Below, one piece after another: positions 1-10,306 of a DNA stretch of 64,000 nucleotides; within the stretch, counting starts at the first letter, position 1, and the number at the start of each line of letters is the position of its first letter. Below the pieces are notes generated by a model, which was not told the DNA's origin, searched no databases, and saw only the letters and a list, made by a program, of their open reading frames with translations. This DNA is from Apoderus coryli (taxonomy: Eukaryota; Arthropoda; Insecta; Coleoptera; Attelabidae): contig CAJVRQ020000084.1 in the NCBI GenBank assembly GCA_911728435.2, forward strand, positions 46,081 through 110,080, read 5' to 3'. A program made the translations under genes and the position numbers.

Positions 1-130
1 TAAATAACAAAATTTTAGTAACAAAACGCTCTAATTCGTTCTAATTTGCTTTTTTATGCTTAATCTAAATTCTTTTGACTAATAAAATTTACTTTTAAAT
101 TCTAAGTGAGCCATTTGAAAAGTTTAATTC
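1..130 (+). repeat. Satellite monomer with 18-bp deletion (first copy)
   Basis: This monomer measures 130 bp because GTGAG runs straight into CC, omitting 18 bp that read AAAACAGC, five T, then GGGAG. The deletion lies between two GAG trinucleotides, as expected for replication slippage. A second copy with the same deletion lies one 2,767-bp HOR unit downstream, so the deletion predates that duplication. Confidence 0.85.
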
Positions 131-1152
131 TAAACAACAAAATTTTAGTAACAAAGCGCTCTAATTCGTTCTAATTTGCTTTTTTATGCTTAATCTAATT
201 TCTTTTGACTAATAAAATTTACTTCTAATTTCTAAGTGAGAAAACAGCTTTTTGGGAGCCATTTGAACGTTTAATTCTAAATAACAAAATTTTAGTAACA
301 AAACGCGCTAAATCGTTCTAATTTGGTTTTTTATGCTTAATCTAATTTCTTTTGACTAATAAAATTTACTTCTAATTTCTAAGTGAGAAAACAGCTTTTT
401 GGGAGACATTTGAACGTTTAATTCTAAATAACAAAATTTTAGTAACAAAACGCGCTAAAACGTTCTAATTTGCTTTTTTATGCTTAATCTAATTTCTTTT
501 GACTAATATAATTTACATTTACTTGCTAAGTGAGAAAACAGCTTTTTGGGAGCCATTTGAAAAGTTTAATTCTAAATAACAAAATTTTAGTAACAAAACG
601 CTCTAATTCGTTCTAATTTGCTTCTTTATGCTTAATCTAATTTCTTTTGACTAATAAAATTTACTTTTAAATTCTAAGTGAGAAAACAGCTTTTTGGGAG
701 CCATTTGAAAAGTTTAATTCTAAATAACAAAATTTTAGTAACAAAACGCGCTAAATCGTTCTAATTTGCTTTTTTATGTTTAGTCTAATTTCTTTAGACT
801 AATAAAATTTATTTTTAATTTCTAAGTGAGAAAACAGCTTTTTGGGAGCCATTTGAAACGTTTAATTCTAAATAACAAAATTTTAGTAACAAAACGCTCT
901 AATTCGTTCTAAATTGCTTATTTACGCTTAATCTAACTTATTTTCACTAATAAAATTTAATTTTAAATTCTAAGTGAGAAAACAGCTTTTTGGCAGCCAT
1001 TTGAACGTTTAATTCTAAATAACAAAATTTTAGTAACAAAACGCTCTAATTCGTTCTAAATTGCTTACTTACGCTTAATCTAACTTATTTTCACTAATAA
1101 AATTTACTTTTAAATTCTAAGTGAGAAAACAGCTTTTTGGGAGCCATTTGAA

Positions 1153-2460
1153 AAGTTGAATTCTAAAAACAAAATTTTAGTAACAAAACGCTCAAATTCG
1201 TTCTAATTTGCTTTTTTATGCTTAATCTAATTTCTTTTGACTAATAAAATTTACTTCTAATTTCTAAGTGAGAAAACAGCTTTTTGGGAGACATTTGAGC
1301 GTTTAATTCTAAATAACAAAATTTTAGTAACAAAACGCTCTAATTCGTTCTAAATTGCTTATTTACGCTTAATCTAACTTATTTTCACTAATAAAATTTA
1401 CTTTTAAATTCTAAGTGAGAAAACAGCTTTTTGGCAGCCATTTGAACGTTTAATTCTAAATAACAAAATTTTAGTAACAAAACGCTCTAATTCGTTCTAA
1501 ATTGCTTACTTACGCTTAATCTAACTTATTTTCACTAATAAAATTTACTTTTAAATTCTAAGTGAGAAAACAGCTTTTTGGGAGCCATTTGAAAAGTTGA
1601 ATTCTAAAAACAAAATTTTAGTAACAAAACGCTCAAATTCGTTCTAATTTGCTTTTTTATGCTTAATCTAATTTCTTTTGACTAATAAAATTTACTTTTA
1701 AATTCTAAGTGAGAAAACAGCTTTTTGGGAGCCATTTTAAACGTTTAATTCTAAATAACAAAATTTTAGTAACAAAACGCTCTAATTCGTTCTAAATTGC
1801 TTATTTACGCTTAATCTAACTTAGTTTCACTAATAAAATTTACTTTTAAATTCTAAGTGAGAAAACAGCTTTTGGGAGCCATTTGAAAAGTTTAATTCTA
1901 AATAACAAAATTTTATTAACAAAACGCTCTAATTCGTTCTAAATTGCTTATTTACGCTTAATCTAACTTATTTTCACTAATAAAATTTACTTTTAATTTC
2001 TAAGTGAGAAAACAACAGCCATTTGAACGTTTAATTTTAAATAACAAAATTTTAGTAACAAAACGCGCTAAATCATTCTAATTTGCTTTTTTATGCTTAA
2101 TCTAATTTCTTTTGACTAATAAAATTTACTTTTAAATTCTAAGTGAGAAAACAGCTTTTTGGGAGCCATTTTAAACGTTTAATTCTAAATAACAAAATTT
2201 TAGTAACAAAACGCTCTAATTCGATCTAAATTGCTTATTTACGCTTAATCTAACTTAGTTTCACTAATAAAATTTACTTTTAAATTCTAAGTGAGAAAAC
2301 AGCTTTTGGGAGCCATTTGAAAAGTTTAATTCTAAATAACAAAATTTTATTAACAAAACGCTCTAATTCGTTCTAAATTGCTTATTTACGCTTAATCTAA
2401 CTTATTTTCACTAATAAAATTTACTTTTAATTTCTAAGTGAGAAAACAACAGCCATTTGA
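1153..2460 (+). repeat. Local trimer duplications (441 and 434 bp)
   Basis: The AAGTTGAATTCTAAAAAC variant occurs at 1153 and again at 1594, 441 bp apart (three monomers). Further on, the shortened AACAACAGCC variant occurs at 2011 and 2445, 434 bp apart, inside a three-monomer block that also repeats a TTTTATTAAC variant. These are small, recent tandem duplications inside the larger array. Confidence 0.75.
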
Positions 2461-2767
2461 ACGTTTAATTTTAAATAACAAAATTTTACTAACAAAACGC
2501 GCTAAATCGTTCTAATTTGCTTTTTTATGCTTAATCTAATTTCTTTTGACTAATAAAATTTACTTTTAATTTCTAAGTGAGAAAACAGCTTTTTGGGAGC
2601 CATTTTAAACGTTTAATTCTAAATAACAAAATTTTACTAACAAAACGCTCTAATTCGTTCTAAATTGCTTATTTACGCTTAATCTAACTTAGTTTCACTA
2701 ATAAAATTTACTTTTAAATTCTAAGTGAGAAAACAGCTTTTTGGGAGCCATTTGAAAAGTTTAATTC

Positions 2768-2897
2768 TAAATAACAAAATTTTAGTAACAAAACGCTCTA
2801 ATTCGTTCTAATTTGCTTTTTTATGCTTAATCTAAATTCTTTTGACTAATAAAATTTACTTTTAAATTCTAAGTGAGCCATTTGAAAAGTTTAATTC
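2768..2897 (+). repeat. Satellite monomer with 18-bp deletion (second copy)
   Basis: This is the partner of the shortened monomer at the window start, with the same GTGAGCC junction at 2873. It is a clean marker for the phase of the 2,767-bp HOR. Confidence 0.85.
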
Positions 2898-4736
2898 TAA
2901 ATAACAAAATTTTAGTAACAAAGCGCTCTAATTCGTTCTAATTTGCTTTTTTATGCTTAATCTAATTTCTTTTGACTAATAAAATTTACTTCTAATTTCT
3001 AAGTGAGAAAACAGCTTTTTGGGAGCCATTTGAACGTTTAATTCTAAATAACAAAATTTTAGTAACAAAACGCGCTAAATCGTTCTAATTTGGTTTTTTA
3101 TGCTTAATCTAATTTCTTTTGACTAATAAAATTTACTTCTAATTTCTAAGTGAGAAAACAGCTTTTTGGGAGACATTTGAACGTTTAATTCTAAATAACA
3201 AAATTTTAGTAACAAAACGCGCTAAAACGTTCTAATTTGCTTTTTTATGCTTAATCTAATTTCTTTTGACTAATATAATTTACTTTTACTTGCTAAGTGA
3301 GAAAACAGCTTTTTGGGAGCCATTTGAAAAGTTTAATTCTAAATAACAAAATTTTAGTAACAAAACGCTCTAATTCGTTCTAATTTGCTTTTTTATGCTT
3401 AATCTAATTTCTTTTGACTAATAAAATTTACTTTTAAATTCTAAGTGAGAAAACAGCTTTTTGGGAGCCATTTGAAAAGTTTAATTCTAAATAACAAAAT
3501 TTTAGTAACAAAACGCGCTAAATCGTTCTAATTTGCTTTTTTATGCTTAGTCTAATTTCTTTAGACTAATAAAATTTATTTTTAATTTCTAAGTGAGAAA
3601 ACAGCTTTTTGGGAGCCATTTGAAACGTTTAATTCTAAATAACAAAATTTTAGTAACAAAACGCTCTAATTCGTTCTAAATTGCTTATTTACGCTTAATC
3701 TAACTTATTTTCACTAATAAAATTTACTTTTAAATTCTAAGTGAGAAAACAGCTTTTTGGCAGCCATTTGAACGTTTAATTCTAAATAACAAAATTTTAG
3801 TAACAAAACGTTCTAATTCGTTCTAAATTGCTTACTTACGCTTAATCTAACTTATTTTCACTAATAAAATTTACTTTTAAATTCTAAGTGAGAAAACAGC
3901 TTTTTGGGAGCCATTTGAAAAGTTGAATTCTAAATAACAAAATTTTAGTAACAAAACGCTCTAATTCGTTCTAATTTGCTTTTTTATGCTTAATCTAATT
4001 TCTTTTGACTAATAAAATTTACTTTTAAATTCTAAGTGAGAAAACAGCTTTTTGGGAGCCATTTGAAAAGTTAAATTCTAAATAACAAAATTGTAATAAC
4101 AAAACGCTCTAATTCGTTCTAATTTGCTTTTTTAATGCTTAGTCTAATTTCTTTTGACTAATAAAATTTACTTTTAAATTCTAAGTGAGAAAACAGCTTT
4201 TTGGGAGCCATTTGAAAAGTTTAATTCTAAATAACAAAATTTTAGTAACAAAACGCTCTAATTCGTTCTAATTTGCTTTTTTATGCTTAATCTAATTTCT
4301 TTTGACTAATAAAATTTACTTTTAAATTCTAAGTGAGAAAACAGCTTTTTGGGAGCCATTTGAAAAGTTTAATTCTAAATAACAAAATTTAAGTAACAAA
4401 ACGCTCTAATTCGTTCTAATTTGCTTTTTTATGCTTAATCTAATTTCTTTAGACTAATAAAATTTACTTTTAAATTCTAAGTGAGAAAACAGCTTTTTGG
4501 AGCCATTTGAAAAGTTTAATTCTAAATAACAAAATTTTAGTAACAAAACGCGCTAAATCGTTCTAATTTGCTTTTTTATGCTTAATCTAATTTCTTTTGA
4601 CTAATAAAATTTACTTTTAAATTCTAAGTGAGAAAACAGCTTTTTGGGAGCCATTTGAAAAGTTTAATTCTAAATAACAAAATTTAAGTAACAAAACGCT
4701 CTAATTCGTTCTAATTTGCTTTTTTATGCTTAATCT

Positions 4737-4740
4737 AATT
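4737..4740. other. Target-site duplication, left, copy 1 (AATT)
   Basis: AATT sits immediately outside the left TIR. With the right-hand AATC (6469-6472) it rebuilds the normal satellite context CTAATT-TCTTTTGA with one substitution, so a 4-bp duplication is the best fit. Confidence 0.6.
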
Positions 4741-4772
4741 GAAGACCTCGGTGCAAAAACCGGACAAGTCCA
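4741..4772 (+). repeat. Left terminal inverted repeat, copy 1
   Basis: 32 bp starting GAAGACCTCGGTGC and ending GGACAAGTCCA, the exact reverse complement of 6437-6468. It contains a GGAC-AA-GTCC half-site palindrome, a plausible transposase contact. Confidence 0.95.
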
Positions 4773-4954
4773 CTTTTTGGCAAATTTTGGTTTTTTTGTT
4801 ACATTGATGTATTAATGTATTGGCGATCGTTTGGTACAAGAATCAGCCATGTCCACATCAGAATAACGTTCATATAACAGTTAAAGACTTGTCCGATCGC
4901 ATTCTTGGTTGCAAAAAACAGTCAAGTCCAGGACTTGTCCGGTTTTTGCACCGA
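4748..4954. repeat. 5' fold-back unit of transposon copy 1
   Basis: The TIR core at 4748-4771 recurs in inverted orientation at 4931-4954 (24 bp, GGACTTGTCC to GCACCGA), so the left 207 bp of the element can fold into a hairpin by itself. Two further partial cores lie inside: GACTTGTCCG at 4886-4895 and CAAGTCC just before 4930. The unit looks like a MITE embedded in the end of the element. No coding motif of the transposase family is seen between the arms. Confidence 0.85.
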
Positions 4955-5018
4955 CACAAAAAAAGTGGTAGGGACAAGACTATATGGGGGGGCGCACAAT
5001 ATATCTTTATAATAATAA
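4955..5018. other. Transposon copy 1 leader between fold-back unit and transposase frame
   Basis: This short stretch separates the left fold-back unit from the transposase reading frame. It contains a G-run (GGGGGGG near 4986) and ends in consecutive TAA stops in the transposase frame just before 5019. No promoter could be identified. If the gene once had an upstream exon, an acceptor site could lie here or just downstream, but none is convincing. Confidence 0.4.
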
Positions 5019-5744
5019 TGTAAACCAAGAGTTTCATATGACTTTTATCACCGTCAGTTTCGCATGAATCATAATATAAGTTTCGGAACTCCCCGGTCCG
5101 ATACATGCCAAAAATGTGATATTCTAAAGAATGCTATTCAAGCCGAACAAGATATTAACGCAAAAGAAGATTTAAAACTACAAAAACATGTGCATATCAG
5201 AAAATCTGAAGCATTTTATACTGCTCTAAAGGAAAAAACACAATTAACTAAAACGGATGATTCAATAGAAATGCTTTGTTTTGACTTCCAGCAAAACCTT
5301 CCGTTGCCTCATGTTCCTGCTGGGGACGTTTTTTATAAACGCCAAGTATGGCTATACAACTTTTGCATATTTTCCGGCAAAACTGGAGTCTCCACATTCT
5401 TCATGTATGATGAGGTTACGTCAAGAAAGGGCAACAATGAGGTAATTAGTTTCCTTCAACATTACGTTGAAACGTTTTTGCCAGATACTGTAACAACCCT
5501 TTACTTGTTTTCCGACAACGCTTTTGCGCAGAATAAGAACCAAACTATGGTTAATTATCTCTTTACGCTAGTTAATACAAACAACAAGATAAAACGAGTG
5601 ATCCACCAATATCCAGAGCCCGGTCACAGTTTCCTGCCTTGCGACCGTTCTTTTGGATTAATGGAAAAGGCAAAAAGGAGAAAGGAACGAATACATGTAC
5701 CAGAAGAATGGAAGCAATTAGTACGCAACACGTCCAAACAATAG
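5019..5744 (+). pseudogene. Transposase N-proximal and catalytic fragment, copy 1 (disabled)
   Basis: The frame opens at 5019 after in-frame TAA stops; the first ATG is at 5064, giving 226 residues to the TAG at 5742-5744. The pre-ATG codons (VSYDFYHRQFR) look like real family sequence, so the true start has been lost or lay upstream. Counting from the ATG: SFGTPRSDTCQKCD with C15 and C18 (CxxC), CFDFQQ with D74, FYKRQVWLYNF around 90-100, FSDNAFAQNKN with D151, and PEPGHSFLPCDRSF with H187 and D194, then E201. D74, D151 and D194 or E201 are candidate catalytic acids by analogy with DDE/D transposases. Copy 1 is cut short where TTC is replaced by A after the SKQ codons; copy 2 reads through. 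Confidence 0.8.
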
Positions 5745-5818
5745 AGTAGTGGAAATAAATCAAGATATGATTAGAGACTTTACTAACCATTTTAAACCAA
5801 TTTTTAAAAACGACTTTT

Positions 5819-6178
5819 TCTAACACAGAAAACAAGACCAAATTTCTTATTTCGATTTATCGCTTACTCAAATACGAAAAGGGATCTAACTTTATTGAAT
5901 GCAGCCTTTCTACCTCGCTTCCAATTCTCACTAAATATTCCGGATTAAAACCTGGAGCAGTTGTGTCACTGCCAACATCTAAAATGACCCAAGTGTATCC
6001 TTTACCTCTTAATGAAAAAAAGGCCAAAGACGTTAAAACCCTTGTCGCAAGATATGTCCCAGCTGCAGATCAGTGGTACTACAAACAAATATTTGGGGAA
6101 GAACCGACTGTTGAATTACCAGGTGAAGACGTAATAGTTGAAGATGCATCCCACGAGTCCGATTCTTCATTTATTTAG
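5819..6178 (+). pseudogene. Transposase C-terminal fragment, copy 1
   Basis: About 119 codons are open in a different frame from the upstream fragment. Residues include LLKYEKG, LKPGAVVSLPTSKM, YPLPLNEKKAKD and ADQWYYKQIFG, followed by an acidic serine-rich tail ending at the TAG 6176-6178. The order (lysine/tyrosine-rich segment, basic segment, aromatic FY-like end) is what I expect at the C-terminus of this transposase family, so I read it as the end of the same gene displaced by frameshift, not as a separate gene. GTG 5963 is only a nominal start. The frameshift lies at a TTTTT run near 5815-5819 and is shared with copy 2. Confidence 0.65.
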
Positions 6179-6220
6179 ATTTACTGTTTTTCCATTGTAC
6201 TGATTTGCATTTTTTTTTAT

Positions 6221-6226
6221 AATAAA
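6221..6226 (+). promoter_or_regulatory. Candidate polyadenylation signal, copy 1
   Basis: AATAAA lies 43 bp after the transposase stop, in a T-rich 3' region just before the 3' fold-back unit. Position and sequence suit a gene-end signal; in AT-rich DNA the hexamer can arise by chance. Confidence 0.4.
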
Positions 6227-6244
6227 AACATTAAAACTACTTTT

Positions 6245-6461
6245 TCGGTGCAAAAACCGGACAAGTCCATATTTTAAAAAAACAATAGCTTATAAGGTGT
6301 TTTGTAATAATGTTGTTTGATGTTCCACAATAGCGTGTATCCTTAATATCAACAACAAAAAGCATGTAGTAATCTCTGATTAAAGAGTACTTAAAAACTG
6401 AAAAGTTTTTTCCATTTTCTCAAAACTTATAAAATATGGACTTGTCCGGTTTTTGCACCGA
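6245..6461. repeat. 3' fold-back unit of transposon copy 1
   Basis: A 32-bp arm at 6245-6276 (TCGGTGCAAA to TCCATATTTTA) is the perfect inverted repeat of 6430-6461, giving a 217-bp potential hairpin at the right end. The arms share a TATTTTA extension that the left terminus lacks, so the right-end arms are more similar to each other than either is to the left TIR. The spacer between them has no gene. Confidence 0.87.
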
Positions 6462-6468
6462 GGTCTTC
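6437..6468 (-). repeat. Right terminal inverted repeat, copy 1
   Basis: 32 bp starting TGGACTTGTCC and ending CCGAGGTCTTC, a perfect inverted match to the left terminus. Confidence 0.95.
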
Positions 6469-6472
6469 AATC
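6469..6472. other. Target-site duplication, right, copy 1 (AATC)
   Basis: AATC sits immediately outside the right TIR, three of four bases matching the left AATT. The same AATC occurs at copy 2, so the change predates the duplication. Confidence 0.6.
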
Positions 6473-9400
6473 TCTTTTGAATAATAAAATTTACTTTTAA
6501 ATTCTAAGTGAGAAAACAGCTTTTTGGAGCCATTTGAACGTTTAATTCTAAATAACAAAATTTTAGTAACAAAACGCTATAATTCGTTCTAAATTGCTTA
6601 TTTACGCTTAATCTAACTTAGTTTCACTAATAAAATTTACTTTTAAATTCTAAGTGAGAAAACAGCTTTTTGGCAGTCATTTTAACGTTTAATTCTAAAT
6701 AACAAAATTTAATAACAAAACGCGCGAAATCGTTCTAATTCGCTTTTTTATGCTTAATCTAATTTCTTTAGACTAATAAAATTTACTTTTAAATTCTAAG
6801 TGAGAAAACTGCTTTTTGGAGCCATTTGAAAAGTTTAATTCTAAATAGCAAAATTTTAGTAACAAAACGCGCTAAATCGTTCTAATTTGCTTTTTTATGC
6901 TTAATCTAATTTCTTTTGACTAATAAAATTTACTTTTAATTTCTAAGTGAGAAAACAGCTTTTTGGGAGCCATTTTAAACGTTTAATTCTAAATAACAAA
7001 ATTTTAGTAACAAAACGCTCTAATTCGTTCTAAATTGCTTATTTACGCTTAATCTAACTTAGTTTCACTAATAAAATTTACTTTTAAATTCTAAGTGAGA
7101 AAACAGCATTTTGGGAGCCATTTGAAAAGTTTAATTCTAAATAACAAAGTTTTAGTAACAAAACGCTCTAATTCGTTCTGATTTGCTTTTTTATGCTTAA
7201 TCTAAATTCTTTTGACTAATAAAATTTACTTTTAAATTCTAAGTGAGAAAACAGCTTTTTGGGAGCCATTTGAAAAGTTTAATTCTAAATAACAAAATTT
7301 TAGTAACAAAACGCTCTAATTCGTTCTAGTTTGCTTTTTTATGCTTAATCTAATTTCTTTTGACTAATAAAATTTACTTCTAATTTCTAAGTGAGAAAAC
7401 AGCTTTTTGGGAGCCATTTGAACGTTTAATTCTAAATAACAAAATTTTAGTAACAAAACGCGCTAAATCGTTCTAATTTGGTTTTTTATGCTTAATCTAA
7501 ATTCTTTTGACTAATAAAATTTACTTCTAATTTCTAAGTGAGAAAACAGCTTTTTGGGAGACATTTGAACGTTTAATTCTAAATAACAAAATTTTAGTAA
7601 CAAAACGCGCTAAAACGTTCTAATTTGCTTTTTTATGCTTAATCTAATTTCTTTTAACTAATATAATTTACTTTTACTTGCTAAGTGAGAAAACAGCTTT
7701 TTGGGAGCCATTTGAAAAGTTTAATTCTAAATAACAAAATTTTAGTAACAAAACGCTCTAATTCGTTCTAATTTGCTTTTTTATGCTTAATCTAATTTCT
7801 TTTGACTAATAAAATTTACTTTTAAATTCTAAATGAGAAAACAGCTTTTTGGGAGCCATTTGAAAAGTTTAATTCTAAATAACAAAATTTTAGTAACAAA
7901 ACGCTCTAATTCGTTCTAATTTGCTTTTTTATGCTTAATCTAATTTCTTTAGACTAATAAAATTTACTTTTAAATTCTAAGTGAGAAAACAGCTTTTTGG
8001 AGCCATTTGAAAAGTTTAATTCTAAATAACAAAATTTTAGTAACAAAACGCGCTAAATCGTTCTAATTTGCTTTTTTAGCTTAGTCTAATTTCTTTAGAC
8101 TAATAAAGTTTACTTTTAATTTCTAAGTGAGAAAACAGCTTTTTGGAGCCATTTGAAAAGTTTAATTCTAAATAACAAAATTTTAGTAACAAAACGCGCT
8201 AAATCGTTCTAATTTGCTTTTTTAGCTTAGTCTAATTTCTTTAGACTAATAAAGTTTACTTTTAATTTCTAAGTGAGAAAACAGCTTTTTGGGAGCCATT
8301 TTAAACGTTTAATTCTAAATAACAAAATTTTACTAACAAAACGCTCTAATTCGTTCTAAGTTGCTTATTTACGCTTAATCTAACTTAGTTTCACTAATAA
8401 AATTTACTTTTAAATTCTAAGTGAGAAAACAGCTTTTTGGGAGCCATTTGAAAAGTTTAATTCTAAATAACAAAATTTTAGTAACAAAACGCTCTAATTC
8501 GTTCTAATTTGCTTTTTTATGCTTAATCTAAATTCTTTTGACTAATAAAATTTACTTTTAAATTCTAAGTGAGAAAACAGCTTTTTGGGAGCCATTTGAA
8601 AAGTTTAATTCTAAATAACAAAATTTTAGTAACAAAACGCTCTAATTCGTTCTAATTTGCTTTTTTATGCTTAATCTAATTTCTTTTGACTAATAAAATT
8701 TACTTCTAATTTCTAAGTGAGAAAACAGCTTTTTGGGAGCCATTTGAACGTTTAATTCTAAATAACAAAATTTTAGTAACAAAACGCGCTAAATCGTTCT
8801 AATTTGGTTTTTTATGCTTAATCTAATTTCTTTTGACTAATAAAATTTACTTCTAATTTCTAAGTGAGAAAACAGCTTTTTGGGAGCCATTTGAACGTTT
8901 AATTCTAAATAACAAAATTTTAGTAACAAAACGCGCTAAATCGTTCTAATTTGCTTTTTTATGCTTAATCTAATTTCTTTTGACTAATAAAATTTACTTC
9001 TAATTTCTAAGTGAGAAAACAGCTTTTTGGGAGCCATTTGAACGTTTAATTCTAAATAACAAAATTTTAGTAACAAAACGCGCTAAATCGTTCTAATTTG
9101 CTTTTTTATGTTTAGTCTAATTTCTTTAGACTAATAAAATTTATTTTTAATTTCTAAGTGAGAAAACAGCTTTTTGGGAGCCATTTGAAACGTTTAATTC
9201 TAAATAACAAAATTTTAGTAACAAAACGCTCTAATTCGTTCTAAATTGCTTATTTACGCTTAATCTAACTTATTTTCACTAATAAAATTTACTTTTAAAT
9301 TCTAAGTGAGAAAACAGCTTTTTGGCAGCCATTTGAACGTTTAATTCTAAATAACAAAATTTTAGTAACAAAACGTTCTAATTCGTTCTAAATTGCTTAC

Positions 9401-10306
9401 TTACGCTTAATCTAACTTATTTTCACTAATAAAATTTACTTTTAAATTCTAAGTGAGAAAACAGCTTTTTGGGAGCCATTTGAAAAGTTGAATTCTAAAT
9501 AACAAAATTTTAGTAACAAAACGCTCTAATTCGTTCTAATTTGCTTTTTTATGCTTAATCTAATTTCTTTTGACTAATAAAATTTACTTTTAAATTCTAA
9601 GTGAGAAAACAGCTTTTTGGGAGCCATTTGAAAAGTTAAATTCTAAATAACAAAATTGTAATAACAAAACGCTCTAATTCGTTCTAATTTGCTTTTTTAA
9701 TGCTTAGTCTAATTTCTTTTGACTAATAAAATTTACTTTTAAATTCTAAGTGAGAAAACAGCTTTTTGGGAGCCATTTGAAAAGTTTAATTCTAAATAAC
9801 AAAATTTTAGTAACAAAACGCTCTAATTCGTTCTAATTTGCTTTTTTATGCTTAATCTAATTTCTTTTGACTAATAAAATTTACTTTTAAATTCTAAGTG
9901 AGAAAACAGCTTTTTGGGAGCCATTTGAAAAGTTTAATTCTAAATAACAAAATTTAAGTAACAAAACGCTCTAATTCGTTCTAATTTGCTTTTTTATGCT
10001 TAATCTAATTTCTTTAGACTAATAAAATTTACTTTTAAATTCTAAGTGAGAAAACAGCTTTTTGGAGCCATTTGAAAAGTTTAATTCTAAATAACAAAAT
10101 TTTAGTAACAAAACGCGCTAAATCGTTCTAATTTGCTTTTTTATGCTTAATCTAATTTCTTTTGACTAATAAAATTTACTTTTAAATTCTAAGTGAGAAA
10201 ACAGCTTTTTGGGAGCCATTTGAACGTTTAATTCTAAATAACAAAATTTTCTAACTAGTAACAAAACGCGCTAAATCGTTCTAATTTGCTTTTTTATGCT
10301 TATTCT

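Larger units (their letters stand above)
1..3930 (+). repeat. 2,767-bp satellite higher-order repeat
   Basis: Rare variants recur at a fixed distance of 2,767 bp. The shortened monomer with GTGAGCC is at 106 and 2873, the CGCGCTAAAA variant at 451 and 3218, the TTAGTCTAA variant near 776 and 3543, and the AAGTTGAATTC variant at 1153 and 3920. The two units have since acquired private substitutions, for example ATGTTTAG against ATGCTTAG and CTAAAAAC against CTAAATAAC. The first unit is cut by the window start, so its true left edge is unknown. Confidence 0.85.
1..4740 (+). repeat. 147/148-bp satellite array, left block
   Basis: Head-to-tail tandem array. Successive starts of the landmark TAAATAAC at 131, 278, 425, 573, 721, 869 and 1016 give spacings of 147 or 148 bp. 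Every monomer reads in the same order: an AAAATTTT palindrome, GTAACAAAACGC, TTCGTTCTAA, a T-rich stretch before ATGC or ACGC, GACTAAT or CACTAAT, CTAAGTGAG, GCTTTTTGGGAGCC, then a junction of GAACG, GAAACG or GAAAAG. GAACG gives 147 bp; the other two give 148 bp. Two monomer subfamilies are mixed. No open reading frame of useful length is present. The array begins before position 1 and directly abuts the transposon at 4741. Confidence 0.97.
4741..6468 (+). mobile_element. Sola-like DNA transposon, copy 1 (1,728 bp, defective)
   Basis: A non-satellite insertion with perfect 32-bp inverted termini beginning GAAGACCTCGG and ending CCGAGGTCTTC. It is flanked by AATT on the left and AATC on the right, which fits a 4-bp target duplication with one later substitution. 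The intact satellite reads CTAATTTCTTTTGAC at this point. Inside lies a decayed transposase with CxxC, CFDFQ, FSDN and GHS motifs. A 4-bp duplication plus this protein type resembles the Sola superfamily as I know it; the superfamily is inference and would need a profile search. Each end carries an additional inverted copy of the TIR core. The element reads the same way as copy 2 and was duplicated with it. Confidence 0.85.
3485..9055 (+). repeat. Transposon-containing tandem duplication, unit 1
   Basis: About 5.57 kb made of one transposon (1,728 bp) and about 26 satellite monomers; unit 2 follows directly. Shared markers keep a constant offset: TTTATTTTT variant at 3578 and 9143 (5,565), AATTGTAATAAC variant at 4091 and 9656 (5,565), transposon start at 4741 and 10311 (5,570), CGCGCGAAATCG at 6721 and 12294 (5,573), and CAGCATTTT at 7106 and 12679 (5,573). 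Similarity is lost left of about 3485 versus 9050 and right of about 9055 versus 14640. This is the signature of unequal crossing-over or an equivalent tandem duplication. Edges are approximate because monomers resemble one another. Confidence 0.88.

Noticed and set aside
4820..5023. 67-codon open frame within the left end of the transposon (also at 10390-10593)
   Set aside because: It begins with TTG, not ATG, runs through the inverted TIR core, and shows no motif or family resemblance. Its presence in both copies only reflects duplication.
4870..5106. 78-codon minus-strand frame (also at 10440-10676)
   Set aside because: It is antisense to the leader and the start of the transposase, and its sequence is low-complexity and hydrophobic by translation of AT-rich DNA. 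It is a shadow frame.
5572..5841. 89-codon minus-strand frame in transposon copy 1 only
   Set aside because: It is antisense to the transposase and present only because of the private indel in copy 1, so it is not a gene.
5963..6178. Separate small gene with a GTG start (also 11535-11750)
   Set aside because: The frame is open well upstream of GTG, starts to make sense exactly where the transposase fragment ends, and its residues fit a transposase C-terminus; it is a frameshifted end of the same gene.
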